NCBI RefSeq assembly: GCF_014204515.1
Contig: NZ_JACHLI010000011.1
Span: forward strand, 1 to 64,000
DNA: 64,000 nucleotides
DNA from: Pseudomonas nitroreducens
GTDB lineage: Bacteria; Pseudomonadota; Gammaproteobacteria; Pseudomonadales; Pseudomonadaceae
Direction: 5' to 3'
Below the pieces are notes generated by a model, which made no database searches, was not told the DNA's origin, and was given only the letters and a program-made list of their open reading frames with translations. A program made the translations under genes and the position numbers. Of the stretch, positions 1 through 8,561 are shown in pieces (the stretch's first letter is position 1; every line of letters begins with the position of its first letter).

Positions 1-11
1 CAAGTTGAAGG

Positions 12-42
12 GACTGAGCCCCGTTCAATACAGGGCTCAGTC
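12..42. other. Hairpin upstream of comF
   Basis: A perfect 10-bp inverted repeat (12-21 against 33-42) encloses an 11-nt loop. There is no T-run on either side, so it is not a convincing intrinsic terminator. It may belong to the gene beyond the left edge. Nothing else is recognisable in positions 1-109 except two copies of GTCCAACT at 63-78. Confidence 0.4.
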
Positions 43-109
43 ATTGGCAGCTTAGCGGCCCAGTCCAACTGTCCAACTTTCGGGGGTCAGTTCACCATGG
101 AGGGGCTGA

Positions 110-832
110 ATGCGCTTGCTTCAATGGCGTCCTATCTGGTGGCGCCCTCGCGTGCATTGTCTGCTGTGTGGCGCGGCGGCTGAACAGACCGCCCTGCCGC
201 TCTGCGCCGGCTGCGACGATGACCTGCCCTGGCTGGCCGGGCATTGCTCGATCTGTGCCCTTCCCCTCCCAGCTTCCGGACTGACCTGCGGCCAATGCCT
301 GCGCCGCGCGCCGGCTTTTCATCGAGTCGAGACACCGCTGCGCTATGGCTTTCCCGTCGATGCGCTGGTCACCCGCTTCAAGCATCAGGCCAATGCGCCG
401 CTCGGACGGCTGCTCGGCCAACTGCTCGAACGCCACCTGCTGCATGCCTATGAAGAAGGACTGCCACGCCCGGACCGGCTGATCCCGGTGCCGCTGTCGC
501 GCCGGCGTGAACGGCAGCGCGGCTTCAACCAGGCGCAATTGCTGACAAACTGGCTGGCGGCGCCACTCGGGCTGCCTGTGGATAACCACATTGTCCAGCG
601 CACGCAGGACACCCCGGCGCAGCAAGGCCTGGACGCCGCCACCCGCAAGAAGAACCTGCGCAACGCCTTCACCCTGGCTGCCGGCGCCAGTGTCGAGGGG
701 CTGCACCTGGCACTGGTGGACGACGTGCTGACCACCGGCGCCACCGCCGAACGCATCGCCCGCCTGTTGCGCCGAGCCGGGGCGCGGCGGGTCGATGTCT
801 ACTGCCTGGCGCGCACGCCAGCCCCGGAATAG
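110..832 (+). CDS. comF: ComF family phosphoribosyltransferase-like protein
   Basis: 240 aa, usual size for Gram-negative ComF/GntX proteins. The N-terminus carries four cysteine pairs (C17/C20, C32/C35, C46/C49, C60/C63), which look like a double zinc ribbon. A type I phosphoribosyltransferase fold follows, with an RGFN motif near 137-140 and the PRPP-binding signature LVDDVLTTGAT near residues 202-212. Family members in other bacteria are linked to DNA uptake or to use of DNA as a nutrient; the enzymatic substrate is unknown. The ATG at 110 follows a GAGGGG ribosome-binding site. In PAO1 the same gene heads this neighbourhood next to the biotin genes (from memory). Confidence 0.9.
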   Translation: MRLLQWRPIWWRPRVHCLLCGAAAEQTALPLCAGCDDDLPWLAGHCSICALPLPASGLTCGQCLRRAPAFHRVETPLRYGFPVDALVTRFKHQANAPLGRLLGQLLERHLLHAYEEGLPRPDRLIPVPLSRRRERQRGFNQAQLLTNWLAAPLGLPVDNHIVQRTQDTPAQQGLDAATRKKNLRNAFTLAAGASVEGLHLALVDDVLTTGATAERIARLLRRAGARRVDVYCLARTPAPE

Positions 833-925
833 ACGACCGTTCGGCCACATTACTGACATCTGCCCCTTGCGTTTTGCCCGCCAGCAACGGAGCCTCGCTG
901 CATACCAATAAGCACCCGCGAACCC

Positions 926-1690
926 ATGACCACCCTCAGCCTGTTGACCCAACACGTTACCCGCCGCCCGCAGCGCATCGCCCTGCTGGTGCAGATCGCC
1001 CAGCTCGGCTCGATCACCCACGCCGCCAAGGCCGCCGGGATGAGCTACAAGACCGCCTGGGACGCCATCGATGAACTGAACAACCTGTCCGACCGCCCGC
1101 TGGTGGAACGCAGCGTCGGCGGCAAGGGCGGCGGCGGTGCGCGCCTGACCGTCGAGGGCGAACGTCTGCTGGCGCTCTACCAGCGCCTGGAAGCCCTGCG
1201 CGAACACATCGTCGAGCACGTCGAGCACCAGGCCGATCTGGAGCTGATCGGCCGCCTGATGATGCGCACCAGCGCGCGCAACCAGCTGCACGGCCGCGTC
1301 TGCGCGGTGGAGCACTCCGGCCTCAATGACCTGATCGGCATCGAGCTGCCCGGCGGCTCGCGCATCCAGGCGCGGGTCACCCGCGAAAGCACCGAGAAGC
1401 TGGAACTGGCCGACGGTGTGCCGGTGGTGGCACTGATGAAGGCCGGCTGGCTCTACGTCGACCTGCCGCACATCCCCTGTCCGGACGGCCTGAATGCGCT
1501 GGAAGGGCATATCGACGACATCCGCGAAGCCGACGACGGCCCCAGCGAGGTGCGCATCCAGTTGCCCAGCGGACAGATGCTCTGCGCCCTGATCGACCCG
1601 GAGCGCATCGAAATCCTGCGCCTCAAGCCCGGCACCCAGGTCCGCGCGCAGTTTTCTCCGGCCCAGGTGATCATTGGCACACCGCTGTAG
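926..1690 (+). CDS. ModE-like molybdate-responsive transcriptional regulator
   Basis: 254 aa. An N-terminal LysR-type winged helix-turn-helix (about residues 15-110, with the ModE-typical run ITHAAKAAGMSYKTAWDAID) is followed by two tandem Mop/TOBE molybdate-binding domains (about 125-190 and 195-254). The SARNQLHG motif at the start of the first Mop domain is the classic oxyanion-binding segment. ModE proteins bind molybdate and repress molybdate uptake genes. Here there is no modABC operon in the window, only a miniature ModA-like gene 119 bp downstream. The ATG at 926 is the start that gives the full HTH. Confidence 0.9.
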   Translation: MTTLSLLTQHVTRRPQRIALLVQIAQLGSITHAAKAAGMSYKTAWDAIDELNNLSDRPLVERSVGGKGGGGARLTVEGERLLALYQRLEALREHIVEHVEHQADLELIGRLMMRTSARNQLHGRVCAVEHSGLNDLIGIELPGGSRIQARVTRESTEKLELADGVPVVALMKAGWLYVDLPHIPCPDGLNALEGHIDDIREADDGPSEVRIQLPSGQMLCALIDPERIEILRLKPGTQVRAQFSPAQVIIGTPL

Positions 1691-1809
1691 CCTTCCGGCC
1701 ACTCAGGTTTCCCTGCCTCATATCAAGCCCCGCGACGCAGCGCCGCGCTCCAATGAACGCCAGTGTCCCGCCCGTTCCGGGCGGGCTTCGGCCAATCGGA
1801 GCTCCCAGC

Positions 1810-2181
1810 ATGCGCCGCCCACTGCTGCTTCTTGCGCTGTTCCTCCTGCCCTTCGCCAGCCAGGCCGGCCCCGACGTGCTGCGCGTCGGCGCCAGCCACG
1901 AACTGGTGCCGACGCTCAAGCCACTGGTGGACCAGTACCAGATGGAAACCGGCGGCAAGGTCCTGATGATTGGCGGCGGCACGGATGAGCTCGCCGAGCA
2001 GGTGCGCCAGGGCACGCCCTACGACCTGCTGCTGACGCCCTTGCACAGCTCCGACGAACAGGAGCGGAGCCTGACGTGCCGGTCACGCACGATGCAGAAG
2101 CTGACCCTGGTGAAGGGCGAACGCCGGGCACTGGCAACGGACTTCATCGGCTTCCTGAGAAAGCACTGCGCCGACCGCTGA
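1810..2181 (+). CDS. Miniature ModA-like periplasmic protein
   Basis: 123 aa starting at an ATG preceded by CGGAGC; an in-frame ATG at 1753 would add 19 residues before a good signal peptide, so 1810 is preferred. Residues 1-20 form a cleavable signal peptide (hydrophobic core, ending SQA-G). Residues 22-80 resemble the first lobe of molybdate/tungstate-binding ModA (LRVGAS, a GGGTDELAEQ segment like the ModA GGSG..A.Q stretch, then YDLLL). The final DFIGFLRKHC resembles the ModA C-terminal helix. The roughly 110-residue middle found in ModA is absent. It lies just downstream of the ModE-like regulator. Function unknown; it may be a degraded solute-binding protein or a small ligand-sensing relative. 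Confidence 0.65.
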   Translation: MRRPLLLLALFLLPFASQAGPDVLRVGASHELVPTLKPLVDQYQMETGGKVLMIGGGTDELAEQVRQGTPYDLLLTPLHSSDEQERSLTCRSRTMQKLTLVKGERRALATDFIGFLRKHCADR

Positions 2182-2249
2182 GGCGACTGCCCACGCAAAA
2201 GGGGCGGACTGGGTAAACTAGGCAGCTTTACCCTTGCCGGAACGTCGCC

Positions 2250-3224
2250 ATGTCCCATCCCTTCTCCGACCTCACTCCCGACCTGGTGCTGGATGCGGTG
2301 GAAAGCATCGGTTTTCTCAGCGACGCCCGCGTACTGGCGCTCAACAGCTACGAGAACCGCGTCTACCAGGTGGGCATCGAGGACAGCGAGCCGCTGATCG
2401 CCAAGTTCTATCGCCCGGGACGCTGGACCACCGAGGCGATCCTCGAGGAGCACGCCTTCTCCGCCGAACTGGCCGAATGCGAAGTCCCGGTGGTGGCGCC
2501 GCTGGTGCACGAGGGCAGGACCCTGTTCGAGCACGCCGGCTTCCGCTTCACCCTCTTTCCCCGCCGCGGCGGCCGCGCGCCGGAGCCGGGCAACCTCGAC
2601 CAGCTCTATCGCCTCGGCCAACTGCTCGGCCGCCTGCACGCCGTGGGCGCCAACCGCCCGTTCGAGCACCGCGAGGCGCTGACGCCGCAGAACTTCGGCC
2701 ACCAATCCCTGGCCACCCTGCTGGAAGGCAACTTCATTCCCCAAAGCCTGCTGCCCGCCTACGAGTCGGTGGCCCGCGACCTGCTGAAGAAGATCGACGA
2801 CCTCTATGCCCGGGTGAAATACAGCCCCATCCGCATGCACGGTGATTGCCACCCGGGCAACCTACTGTGCCGCGACGAGACCTTCCACGTCGTCGACCTC
2901 GACGACTGCCGCATGGGCCCGGCGGTGCAGGACCTGTGGATGATGCTCGCCGGCGAGCGCCAGGAGCGCCTCGGCCAGTTGTCCGAGCTGGTGGACGGCT
3001 ACCAGGAATTCCACGACTTCGACCCCCGCGAACTGCCGCTGATCGAAGGCCTGCGCGCCCTGCGCCTGATGCACTACAGCGCCTGGCTGGCGCGCCGCTG
3101 GGACGACCCGGCGTTCCCACCGAGCTTCCCCTGGTTCGGCACCGAGCGTTACTGGGGCGAACAGGTGCTGGTGCTGCGCGAGCAGATGGCGGCGCTGGAT
3201 GAGGAGCCGTTGCGGCTGTTCTGA
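2250..3224 (+). CDS. srkA: Stress response kinase A (YihE/SrkA family)
   Basis: 324 aa, matching the family length. It has the aminoglycoside-phosphotransferase fold: a nucleotide-binding lobe (residues about 30-110), a catalytic loop HGDCHPGNLL near residue 197, and the metal-binding VVDLDDCRMGP near 212. In E. coli, SrkA is a cytoplasmic Ser/Thr protein kinase that counters Cpx- and oxidative-stress-induced death. E. coli pairs it with dsbA; here it is alone and followed by a REP pair. The ATG at 2250 keeps the conserved N-terminal F-x-x-LTPD start. Confidence 0.92.
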   Translation: MSHPFSDLTPDLVLDAVESIGFLSDARVLALNSYENRVYQVGIEDSEPLIAKFYRPGRWTTEAILEEHAFSAELAECEVPVVAPLVHEGRTLFEHAGFRFTLFPRRGGRAPEPGNLDQLYRLGQLLGRLHAVGANRPFEHREALTPQNFGHQSLATLLEGNFIPQSLLPAYESVARDLLKKIDDLYARVKYSPIRMHGDCHPGNLLCRDETFHVVDLDDCRMGPAVQDLWMMLAGERQERLGQLSELVDGYQEFHDFDPRELPLIEGLRALRLMHYSAWLARRWDDPAFPPSFPWFGTERYWGEQVLVLREQMAALDEEPLRLF

Positions 3225-3256
3225 TTCCCTCGCATGGATGCCGGCCTGGCGGCCGG

Positions 3257-3320
3257 ATCGCGGACGGAGTCCGCTCCTACGAAGGCATCACGTCACGTAG
3301 GAGCGGACTCCGTCCGCGAT
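3257..3320. repeat. REP-type inverted pair (family A)
   Basis: Two 25-bp units in opposite orientation, 3257-3281 and 3296-3320, each reading CGTAGGAGCGGACTCCGTCC plus GCGAT on one strand. Each unit is itself an imperfect palindrome and the pair forms a cruciform. The same unit occurs at many intergenic places in this window. It lies 3' of srkA. Confidence 0.9.
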
Positions 3321-3472
3321 TGCTATCCGCACCTACCGTGTCCTCCCGTATGACCAACGTTACAGCTATTCGCGCACGCCACCGGGACATCCACCGCAGC
3401 GGCACAGACAAGCCGACGCCAGCGCCCTAGAATTGTGCAGCCACTCATTAGCTGCCTAACCAAGGATGTTCC

Positions 3473-4360
3473 ATGGCCACCGCCAATCCCCGCCGGGGCT
3501 ACGCCCTGGGCTTGACTGCCTATGTCATCTGGGGGCTCTTCCCGATCTACTTCAAGCTGCTCGAACGCATTCCCGCCCTGGAAATCATCACCCACCGGGC
3601 CATCTGGTCGGCGGTGTTCGGCGCCCTGCTGTTACTGGTATGGAAACATCCCGGCTGGTGGCGCGAGCTGCGCGAGAACCCCAAGCGCATTGCCGTGCTC
3701 ACCGCCAGCGGCCTGCTGATTGCCAGCAACTGGCTGGTCTACGTCTGGGCGGTGAACAACGGTCACATGATCGAGGCCAGCCTGGGCTACTACATCAACC
3801 CGCTGATCAACGTGCTGCTGGGCCTGGTGATCCTGCGCGAGCGCCTGCGCCCGCTGCAGTGGGTCGCGGTCGGCCTTGCTGCGCTGGGCGTGGCGCAGCA
3901 GCTCTGGCAGCTGGGCAGCCTGCCCTGGGTGTCGCTGACGCTGGCGCTGACCTTCGGTTTCTACGGGCTGATCCGCAAGCAGGCACCTGTGGCCGCGCTG
4001 CCCGGCCTGGTGGTGGAAACCTGGATCCTCCTGCCGCTGGCCATCGGTTACCTGGTGCTGTTCGCCGACGGCCCGAGCGTGCACGCGGACTTCTGGACCA
4101 CCCGGGACGCCATCTGGCTGGCCGCTGCCGGCCCGATCACCCTGGTGCCGCTGGTGTGCTTCAACGCCGCCGCGCGCCACCTGCCCTACGCCACCCTGGG
4201 CTTCCTGCAATACCTGGCGCCAACCCTGGTGCTGCTGCAGGCGATCCTGCTGTTTGGCGAGCACCTGGACACCACGCGCCTGATCTCCCTCTGCTGCATC
4301 TGGGCGGGCCTGGTCGTCTACAGCGTGGACATCTGGTATCGCCTGTCCCGCGGCGACTGA
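3473..4360 (+). CDS. rarD: EamA/RarD family transporter
   Basis: 295 aa, about ten predicted membrane segments in two EamA repeats. Family features include AYVIWGLFPIYFKLL in the first helix and EIITHRAIWS soon after. RarD (chloramphenicol-sensitivity protein) belongs to the drug/metabolite transporter superfamily; its natural substrate is not established. The ATG at 3473 follows CCAAGGATGTTCC, with an AAGGA ribosome-binding site. A strong hairpin lies 20 bp after the stop. Confidence 0.9.
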   Translation: MATANPRRGYALGLTAYVIWGLFPIYFKLLERIPALEIITHRAIWSAVFGALLLLVWKHPGWWRELRENPKRIAVLTASGLLIASNWLVYVWAVNNGHMIEASLGYYINPLINVLLGLVILRERLRPLQWVAVGLAALGVAQQLWQLGSLPWVSLTLALTFGFYGLIRKQAPVAALPGLVVETWILLPLAIGYLVLFADGPSVHADFWTTRDAIWLAAAGPITLVPLVCFNAAARHLPYATLGFLQYLAPTLVLLQAILLFGEHLDTTRLISLCCIWAGLVVYSVDIWYRLSRGD

Positions 4361-4375
4361 TCATTAATTGATCCA

Positions 4376-5006
4376 CCGTCCACAGGCCACGCCGTTCGTG
4401 GCCTGTGGGCAAGCACCACCAGCTTGTCCACAGCCCCATCCCGCCAAATGGGGGATAACGGCAGTTTCCTCCACAAGCCGCCTCGCTCTCTCCGGCCGCG
4501 GTCTCCTGATCCGGCAACCTGCCGCAGAATGAGCAAATTCTGAGCAACCCCGCGCAGACCCTGCCAGCTCTGGCCTGTAACGACATTCCCCCGGCTTTTC
4601 CACAGGCTGATCCCCACTTCATGTGGATGGCGCCGCACTGCCCGATCAGAAAGTGGACAACCTTCTGCAAGCCCCTGTTTACAATGGCTGCAGCGTTTCA
4701 TGAACGGCTTCTCCACAGAGTCTTCCCATGGATTTGTGCACAGCGGCTGGAAGGCTCACGACGCTGAACTCTCGAGGAGCAGGCTGTACAAAAAACGAGC
4801 ACATCCTTGAAAGGCACGCCCATAGCTAGCTGCGGCTACTTATCAACAGAATGCCCACGGTGCGATCCCCGTAATCTGTGCACAGAGCTCGCAGGGGTCG
4901 TGGATAAATCGGCCGGCGTGCAGCCCAAAGAAAATGGGCCCTCTGTCATTCCATCAACAGAGAGCCCACAGGTTTTTCCACAAGGGTTGCAATCCAGAGA
5001 GAGTAC
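4376..5006. other. Gene-free tract with clustered DnaA-box-like 9-mers
   Basis: About 630 bp without a credible gene between rarD and the converging ACT-domain gene. It carries seven 9-mers one mismatch from TTATCCACA, on both strands: 4424-4432, 4596-4604, 4709-4717, 4734-4742 (TTGTGCACA, counting position 5 as free), 4840-4848, 4899-4907 (reverse) and 4974-4982. Several two-mismatch copies lie between (for example 4450-4458, 4467-4475, 4608-4616, 4622-4630, 4652-4660). No exact consensus box and no AT-rich unwinding element are seen, so a DnaA-titrating or regulatory locus is likelier than an origin. Confidence 0.6.
4380..4408 (+). terminator. Strong hairpin 3' of rarD
   Basis: Perfect 12-bp inverted repeat (4380-4391 against 4397-4408) with a 5-nt loop, 20 bp after the rarD stop. 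It lacks a clear T-run, so termination would be weak or Rho-assisted. Its arms contain CCACA/TGTGG and so also belong to the DnaA-box-rich tract that follows. Confidence 0.45.
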
Positions 5007-5525
5007 TCAGTCCCCGCTGTGGAAATTCAGCTCCACCATCAGGTCGTCCGCCAGCGCTTCGAGCTTTTCCTGAAGGGTATCCAGCTGCAGGGTCAGCGGC
5101 ACGGCCAACAGCGCTTCGGCGTGGAACAGCGGCTCACTGCTCATGGGCGCCGGCATGACCTCGGTGGTCAGGCGCTCCAGGTTCACGCCGTGCTCGGCCA
5201 GCAGCTGGGTGATGTCGCGAACGATACCGGGACGATCATTGCCCACCAGGTCCAGGTGGATCGGCTTCCAGTTGCAGGCCGGCTCGATGCCGCTCTCCGC
5301 CAGCAGCACGCGGATGCCGTGCTCGCCCAGACCCTGCAGGCCTTCCACCAGCTCGTCATAACCCTCGGCGGGCACCGCCACGCGCAGGATCCCGGCGAAC
5401 TGCCCGGCCATGCGCGACATGCGGCTTTCCAGCCAGTTGCCGCCGTGGGCGGCGATGCATTTGGCCACGCGTTCCACCAGGCCGGGCTGGTCCTGGGCGA
5501 TGACGGTCAATACGAGGTGGTCCAT
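5007..5525 (-). CDS. Tandem ACT-domain protein (GcvR-like)
   Basis: 172 aa with two ACT domains: residues about 2-75 (DHLVLTVIAQDQPGLVERVA) and about 88-165 (LDLVGNDRPGIVRDITQLL). This is the layout of GcvR, the glycine cleavage system repressor that acts through GcvA in E. coli. Whether this paralogue controls gcv genes cannot be told from the window. The ATG at 5525 is preferred because the residues further upstream are low-complexity and unlike ACT proteins. It follows the GNAT gene by 19 bp on the same strand, so the two probably form an operon. Confidence 0.85.
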   Translation of the reverse strand: MDHLVLTVIAQDQPGLVERVAKCIAAHGGNWLESRMSRMAGQFAGILRVAVPAEGYDELVEGLQGLGEHGIRVLLAESGIEPACNWKPIHLDLVGNDRPGIVRDITQLLAEHGVNLERLTTEVMPAPMSSEPLFHAEALLAVPLTLQLDTLQEKLEALADDLMVELNFHSGD

Positions 5526-5544
5526 GGGCAGTCTCCGCGAAGGG

Positions 5545-5994
5545 CTAGGCCGTGAGGTCCAGCCAATAGGTGTAGAACTGGTCGTCCCGCTTGTAGCCCA
5601 GGCGCTCGTAGAGCGACTGGCCGGCATGGTTGGTCTTGGCCGTTTCCAGCATCAGGCCGCAGGCGCCGGTGGCCTCGCCGTGGGCGCGGGCGGCGTTCAT
5701 CAGCGCTTCACCATAACCGTCGCGGCGCGCAGCGGGTAGCACGTAGAGATCGCTGACCAGCCAGGACGGCTGCAACGCCAGCGAGGCGAAGAGTGGATAG
5801 AGCTGCACGAAGCCCAGCGCCACGCCATCGAGGCTGCGCGCGATGAAGACCGTGGACTGCCCGCTGCCGATACGCGCTTCGAGGAATGCACGGATCTTCG
5901 CGTGGGGTGCAGGTACCTCGTAGAAATCCAGGTAGCCGGAAAACAGCGGAACCAGGTCGTCCAGATCGGTGGGGGTGGCAAGCGTCACGGACAT
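5545..5994 (-). CDS. GNAT family N-acetyltransferase
   Basis: 149 aa. The GNAT fold is visible in order: a beta4 strand VSDLYVLPAARRDGYGEALM (the acetyl-CoA-binding R-x-x-G-x-G/A variant, R-R-D-G-Y-G, around residues 89-94) and a C-terminal YERLGYKRDDQFYTYWL typical of the family. The acceptor substrate is unknown. The start at 5994 has a GGAGA ribosome-binding site 6 bp upstream. It is transcribed away from glcB; the shared upstream region holds two palindromes. Confidence 0.88.
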   Translation of the reverse strand: MSVTLATPTDLDDLVPLFSGYLDFYEVPAPHAKIRAFLEARIGSGQSTVFIARSLDGVALGFVQLYPLFASLALQPSWLVSDLYVLPAARRDGYGEALMNAARAHGEATGACGLMLETAKTNHAGQSLYERLGYKRDDQFYTYWLDLTA

Positions 5995-6067
5995 GCGGGA
6001 TTCTCCGAAAGGGAAGAAGCAGTATAGGCTCGGCAAGGTTAGCGGGCTGCGACGGGCTGCCACAGAT

Positions 6068-6121
6068 ACCCATTAGGGTAATGGGTGTACAGTTTTAAGA
6101 TTTATCTGGAACAATCCAGAT
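6068..6121. promoter_or_regulatory. Two operator-like palindromes between the GNAT gene and glcB
   Basis: A perfect 8-3-8 palindrome at 6068-6086 (ACCCATTA, GGG, TAATGGGT) and a perfect 7-4-7 palindrome at 6104-6121 (ATCTGGA, ACAA, TCCAGAT). They lie in the 294-bp divergent region, about 75-130 bp before the GNAT gene and 170-220 bp before glcB. The binding protein is unknown. Confidence 0.6.
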
Positions 6122-6288
6122 GATATTTGCGAACATAAGACCTGCTACGTGACTGATATGCGTACTTTGGTCTAACCGCGACGCTAGCCCACTGATTTTT
6201 CCCACGGCATCATGTAGTATTCCGCGGCTCGGACTACAAGGCCTTTTGCCTGTGTCCAGAGCTGGTCCTGAGCAGAGTGAGGCAAGCA

Positions 6289-8466
6289 ATGACTGAACGC
6301 GTTCAAGTCGGTGGCCTGCAGGTCGCCAAAGTCCTTTTCGACTTCGTGAACAACGAAGCCATTCCCGGCACCGGCATCGACGCCGGCAAGTTCTGGGCAG
6401 GCGTAGAAACCGTAATCAACGACCTGGCCCCCAAGAACAAGGCCCTGCTCGCCAAGCGCGATGACATCCAGGCGAAAGTCGACGGCTGGCACCAGGCCCG
6501 CGCCGGCAAGCCGCACGATGCAGCTGCCTATAAAGCCTTCCTGCAGGAAATCGGCTACCTGCTGCCCGAGCCTGCCGACTTCCAGGCCAGCACCCAGAAC
6601 GTCGACGAAGAAATCGCCCGCATGGCCGGCCCGCAGCTGGTAGTACCGGTGATGAACGCGCGCTTCGCCCTGAACGCCGCCAACGCCCGCTGGGGCTCGC
6701 TGTACGATGCGCTGTACGGCACCGACGCGATCAGCGAAGAGAACGGCGCCGAGAAGGGCAAGGGCTACAACAAGGTCCGCGGTGACAAGGTCATCGCCTT
6801 CGCCCGCGCCTTCCTCGACGAAGCCGCTGCGCTGGAATCCGGCTCCCACGTCGACGCCACCGCCTACGTGGTGAAGAACGGCGCACTGGCCGTGACCCTG
6901 AAGAATGGCAGCGAAACCGGCCTGAAGAACGCCGCCCAGTTCCTCGCCTTCCAGGGTGAAGCCGGCAAGCCCAAGGCCGTGCTGCTCAAGCACAACGGCC
7001 TGCACTTCGAGATCCAGATCGACCCCACCAGCCCGATCGGCCAGACCGACGCCGCTGGCGTGAAAGACGTCCTGATGGAGTCCGCGCTGACCACCATCAT
7101 GGACTGCGAAGACTCCGTGGCCGCCGTCGATGCCGACGACAAGGTCGTGGTCTACCGCAACTGGCTGGGCCTGATGAAGGGCGACCTCGCCGAGCAGGTT
7201 TCCAAGGGCGGCAGCACCTTCACCCGCACCATGAACCCGGACCGCGTCTACTCCAAGGCCGATGGTTCCGAGCTGAGCCTACATGGCCGCTCCCTGCTGT
7301 TCATCCGCAACGTTGGCCACCTGATGACCAACCCGGCGATCCTCGACGCCCAGGGCAACGAAGTCCCCGAAGGCATCCAGGACGGCCTGTTCACCAGCCT
7401 GATCGCCATTCACAACCTGAACGGCAGCGCCACCCGCAAGAACAGCCGTACCGGCAGCGTGTACATCGTCAAGCCGAAGATGCACGGCCCGGAAGAAGTC
7501 GCCTTCGCCGCCGAAATCTTCAGCCGCGTCGAGGACCTGCTCGGCCTGCCGCGCAACACACTGAAAGTCGGCATCATGGACGAAGAGCGCCGCACCACCG
7601 TCAACCTCAAGGCCTGCATCCAGGCCGCTGCCGAGCGCGTGGTGTTCATCAACACCGGCTTCCTCGACCGCACCGGTGACGAGATCCACACCTCCATGGA
7701 AGCCGGCGCCATGGTGCGCAAGGGCGCCATGAAGACCGAGAAGTGGATCGGTTCCTACGAGAACAACAACGTCGACGTCGGCCTGGCCACCGGCCTGCAG
7801 GGCAAGGCGCAGATCGGCAAGGGCATGTGGGCCATGCCCGACCTGATGGCTGCCATGCTCGAGCAGAAGATCGCTCACCCGCTGGCTGGCGCCAACACCG
7901 CCTGGGTGCCGTCGCCGACCGCCGCCACCCTGCACGCGCTGCACTACCACAAGGTCGACGTGTTCGCCCGTCAGGCCGAACTGGCCAAGCGCGCGCCGGC
8001 TTCGGTGGACGACATCCTGACCATTCCGCTGGCTGCCAACACCAACTGGAGCGCGGAAGAAATCAAGAACGAGCTGGACAACAACGCCCAGGGCATCCTC
8101 GGCTACGTGGTCCGCTGGATCGACCAGGGCGTCGGCTGCTCCAAGGTGCCGGACATCAACGACGTCGGCCTGATGGAAGACCGCGCCACCCTGCGGATCT
8201 CCAGCCAGCTGCTGGCCAACTGGCTGCGCCACGGCGTGGTCACCCAGGAGCAGGTGCTGGAAAGCCTCAAGCGCATGGCTTCGGTGGTGGATCGCCAGAA
8301 CGCCGGTGACGCCCAGTACCGCGCCATGGCGCCGAACTTCGACGACAACGTGGCCTTCCAGGCCGCGCTGGAACTGGTCCTCGAAGGCACCAAACAGCCC
8401 AACGGCTACACCGAGCCGGTCCTGCACCGCCGTCGCCGCGAGTTCAAGGTTAAAAACGGCCTGTAA
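6289..8466 (+). CDS. glcB: Malate synthase G
   Basis: 725 aa, the expected length of isoform G. It condenses glyoxylate and acetyl-CoA to malate in the glyoxylate shunt, allowing growth on acetate, fatty acids and glycolate. Visible landmarks are MDCEDSVAAVDA near residue 271, the catalytic arginine in FIRNVGH (Arg340 here) and the acidic metal-site segment GIMDEERRT near 427. The ATG at 6289 (MTERVQVGGLQ) has GTGAGG upstream; an in-frame ATG four codons earlier is less likely. It is monocistronic: a divergent gene lies upstream and a strong terminator downstream. Confidence 0.97.
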   Translation: MTERVQVGGLQVAKVLFDFVNNEAIPGTGIDAGKFWAGVETVINDLAPKNKALLAKRDDIQAKVDGWHQARAGKPHDAAAYKAFLQEIGYLLPEPADFQASTQNVDEEIARMAGPQLVVPVMNARFALNAANARWGSLYDALYGTDAISEENGAEKGKGYNKVRGDKVIAFARAFLDEAAALESGSHVDATAYVVKNGALAVTLKNGSETGLKNAAQFLAFQGEAGKPKAVLLKHNGLHFEIQIDPTSPIGQTDAAGVKDVLMESALTTIMDCEDSVAAVDADDKVVVYRNWLGLMKGDLAEQVSKGGSTFTRTMNPDRVYSKADGSELSLHGRSLLFIRNVGHLMTNPAILDAQGNEVPEGIQDGLFTSLIAIHNLNGSATRKNSRTGSVYIVKPKMHGPEEVAFAAEIFSRVEDLLGLPRNTLKVGIMDEERRTTVNLKACIQAAAERVVFINTGFLDRTGDEIHTSMEAGAMVRKGAMKTEKWIGSYENNNVDVGLATGLQGKAQIGKGMWAMPDLMAAMLEQKIAHPLAGANTAWVPSPTAATLHALHYHKVDVFARQAELAKRAPASVDDILTIPLAANTNWSAEEIKNELDNNAQGILGYVVRWIDQGVGCSKVPDINDVGLMEDRATLRISSQLLANWLRHGVVTQEQVLESLKRMASVVDRQNAGDAQYRAMAPNFDDNVAFQAALELVLEGTKQPNGYTEPVLHRRRREFKVKNGL

Positions 8467-8489
8467 GCGCTTCGCGGCGCGATGAAGAA

Positions 8490-8513
8490 ACCGCCCTCCG
8501 GGGCGGTTTTTTT
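8490..8513 (+). terminator. Intrinsic terminator of glcB
   Basis: ACCGCCC stem, TCCG loop, GGGCGGT stem, then a run of seven T residues, 24 bp after the stop codon. Confidence 0.92.
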
Positions 8514-8561
8514 ATGGGCGAGGATTGTGGTTTGACGTTGGGGCGGTGCATTCCCCACCCG

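Noticed and set aside
92..1702. 536-codon open frame on the minus strand over comF and the ModE-like gene
   Set aside because: It is antisense to two recognisable genes, has no family features and reflects the absence of stops in G+C-rich DNA.
4376..5006. A second replication origin
   Set aside because: No exact DnaA box, no AT-rich unwinding element and no origin-linked genes (dnaA, rpmH, gidA) nearby; a DnaA-binding tract is the modest reading.
4807..5073. 88-codon plus-strand ORF in the DnaA-box tract
   Set aside because: It runs into the converging ACT-domain gene, lacks a ribosome-binding site and has no recognisable sequence.
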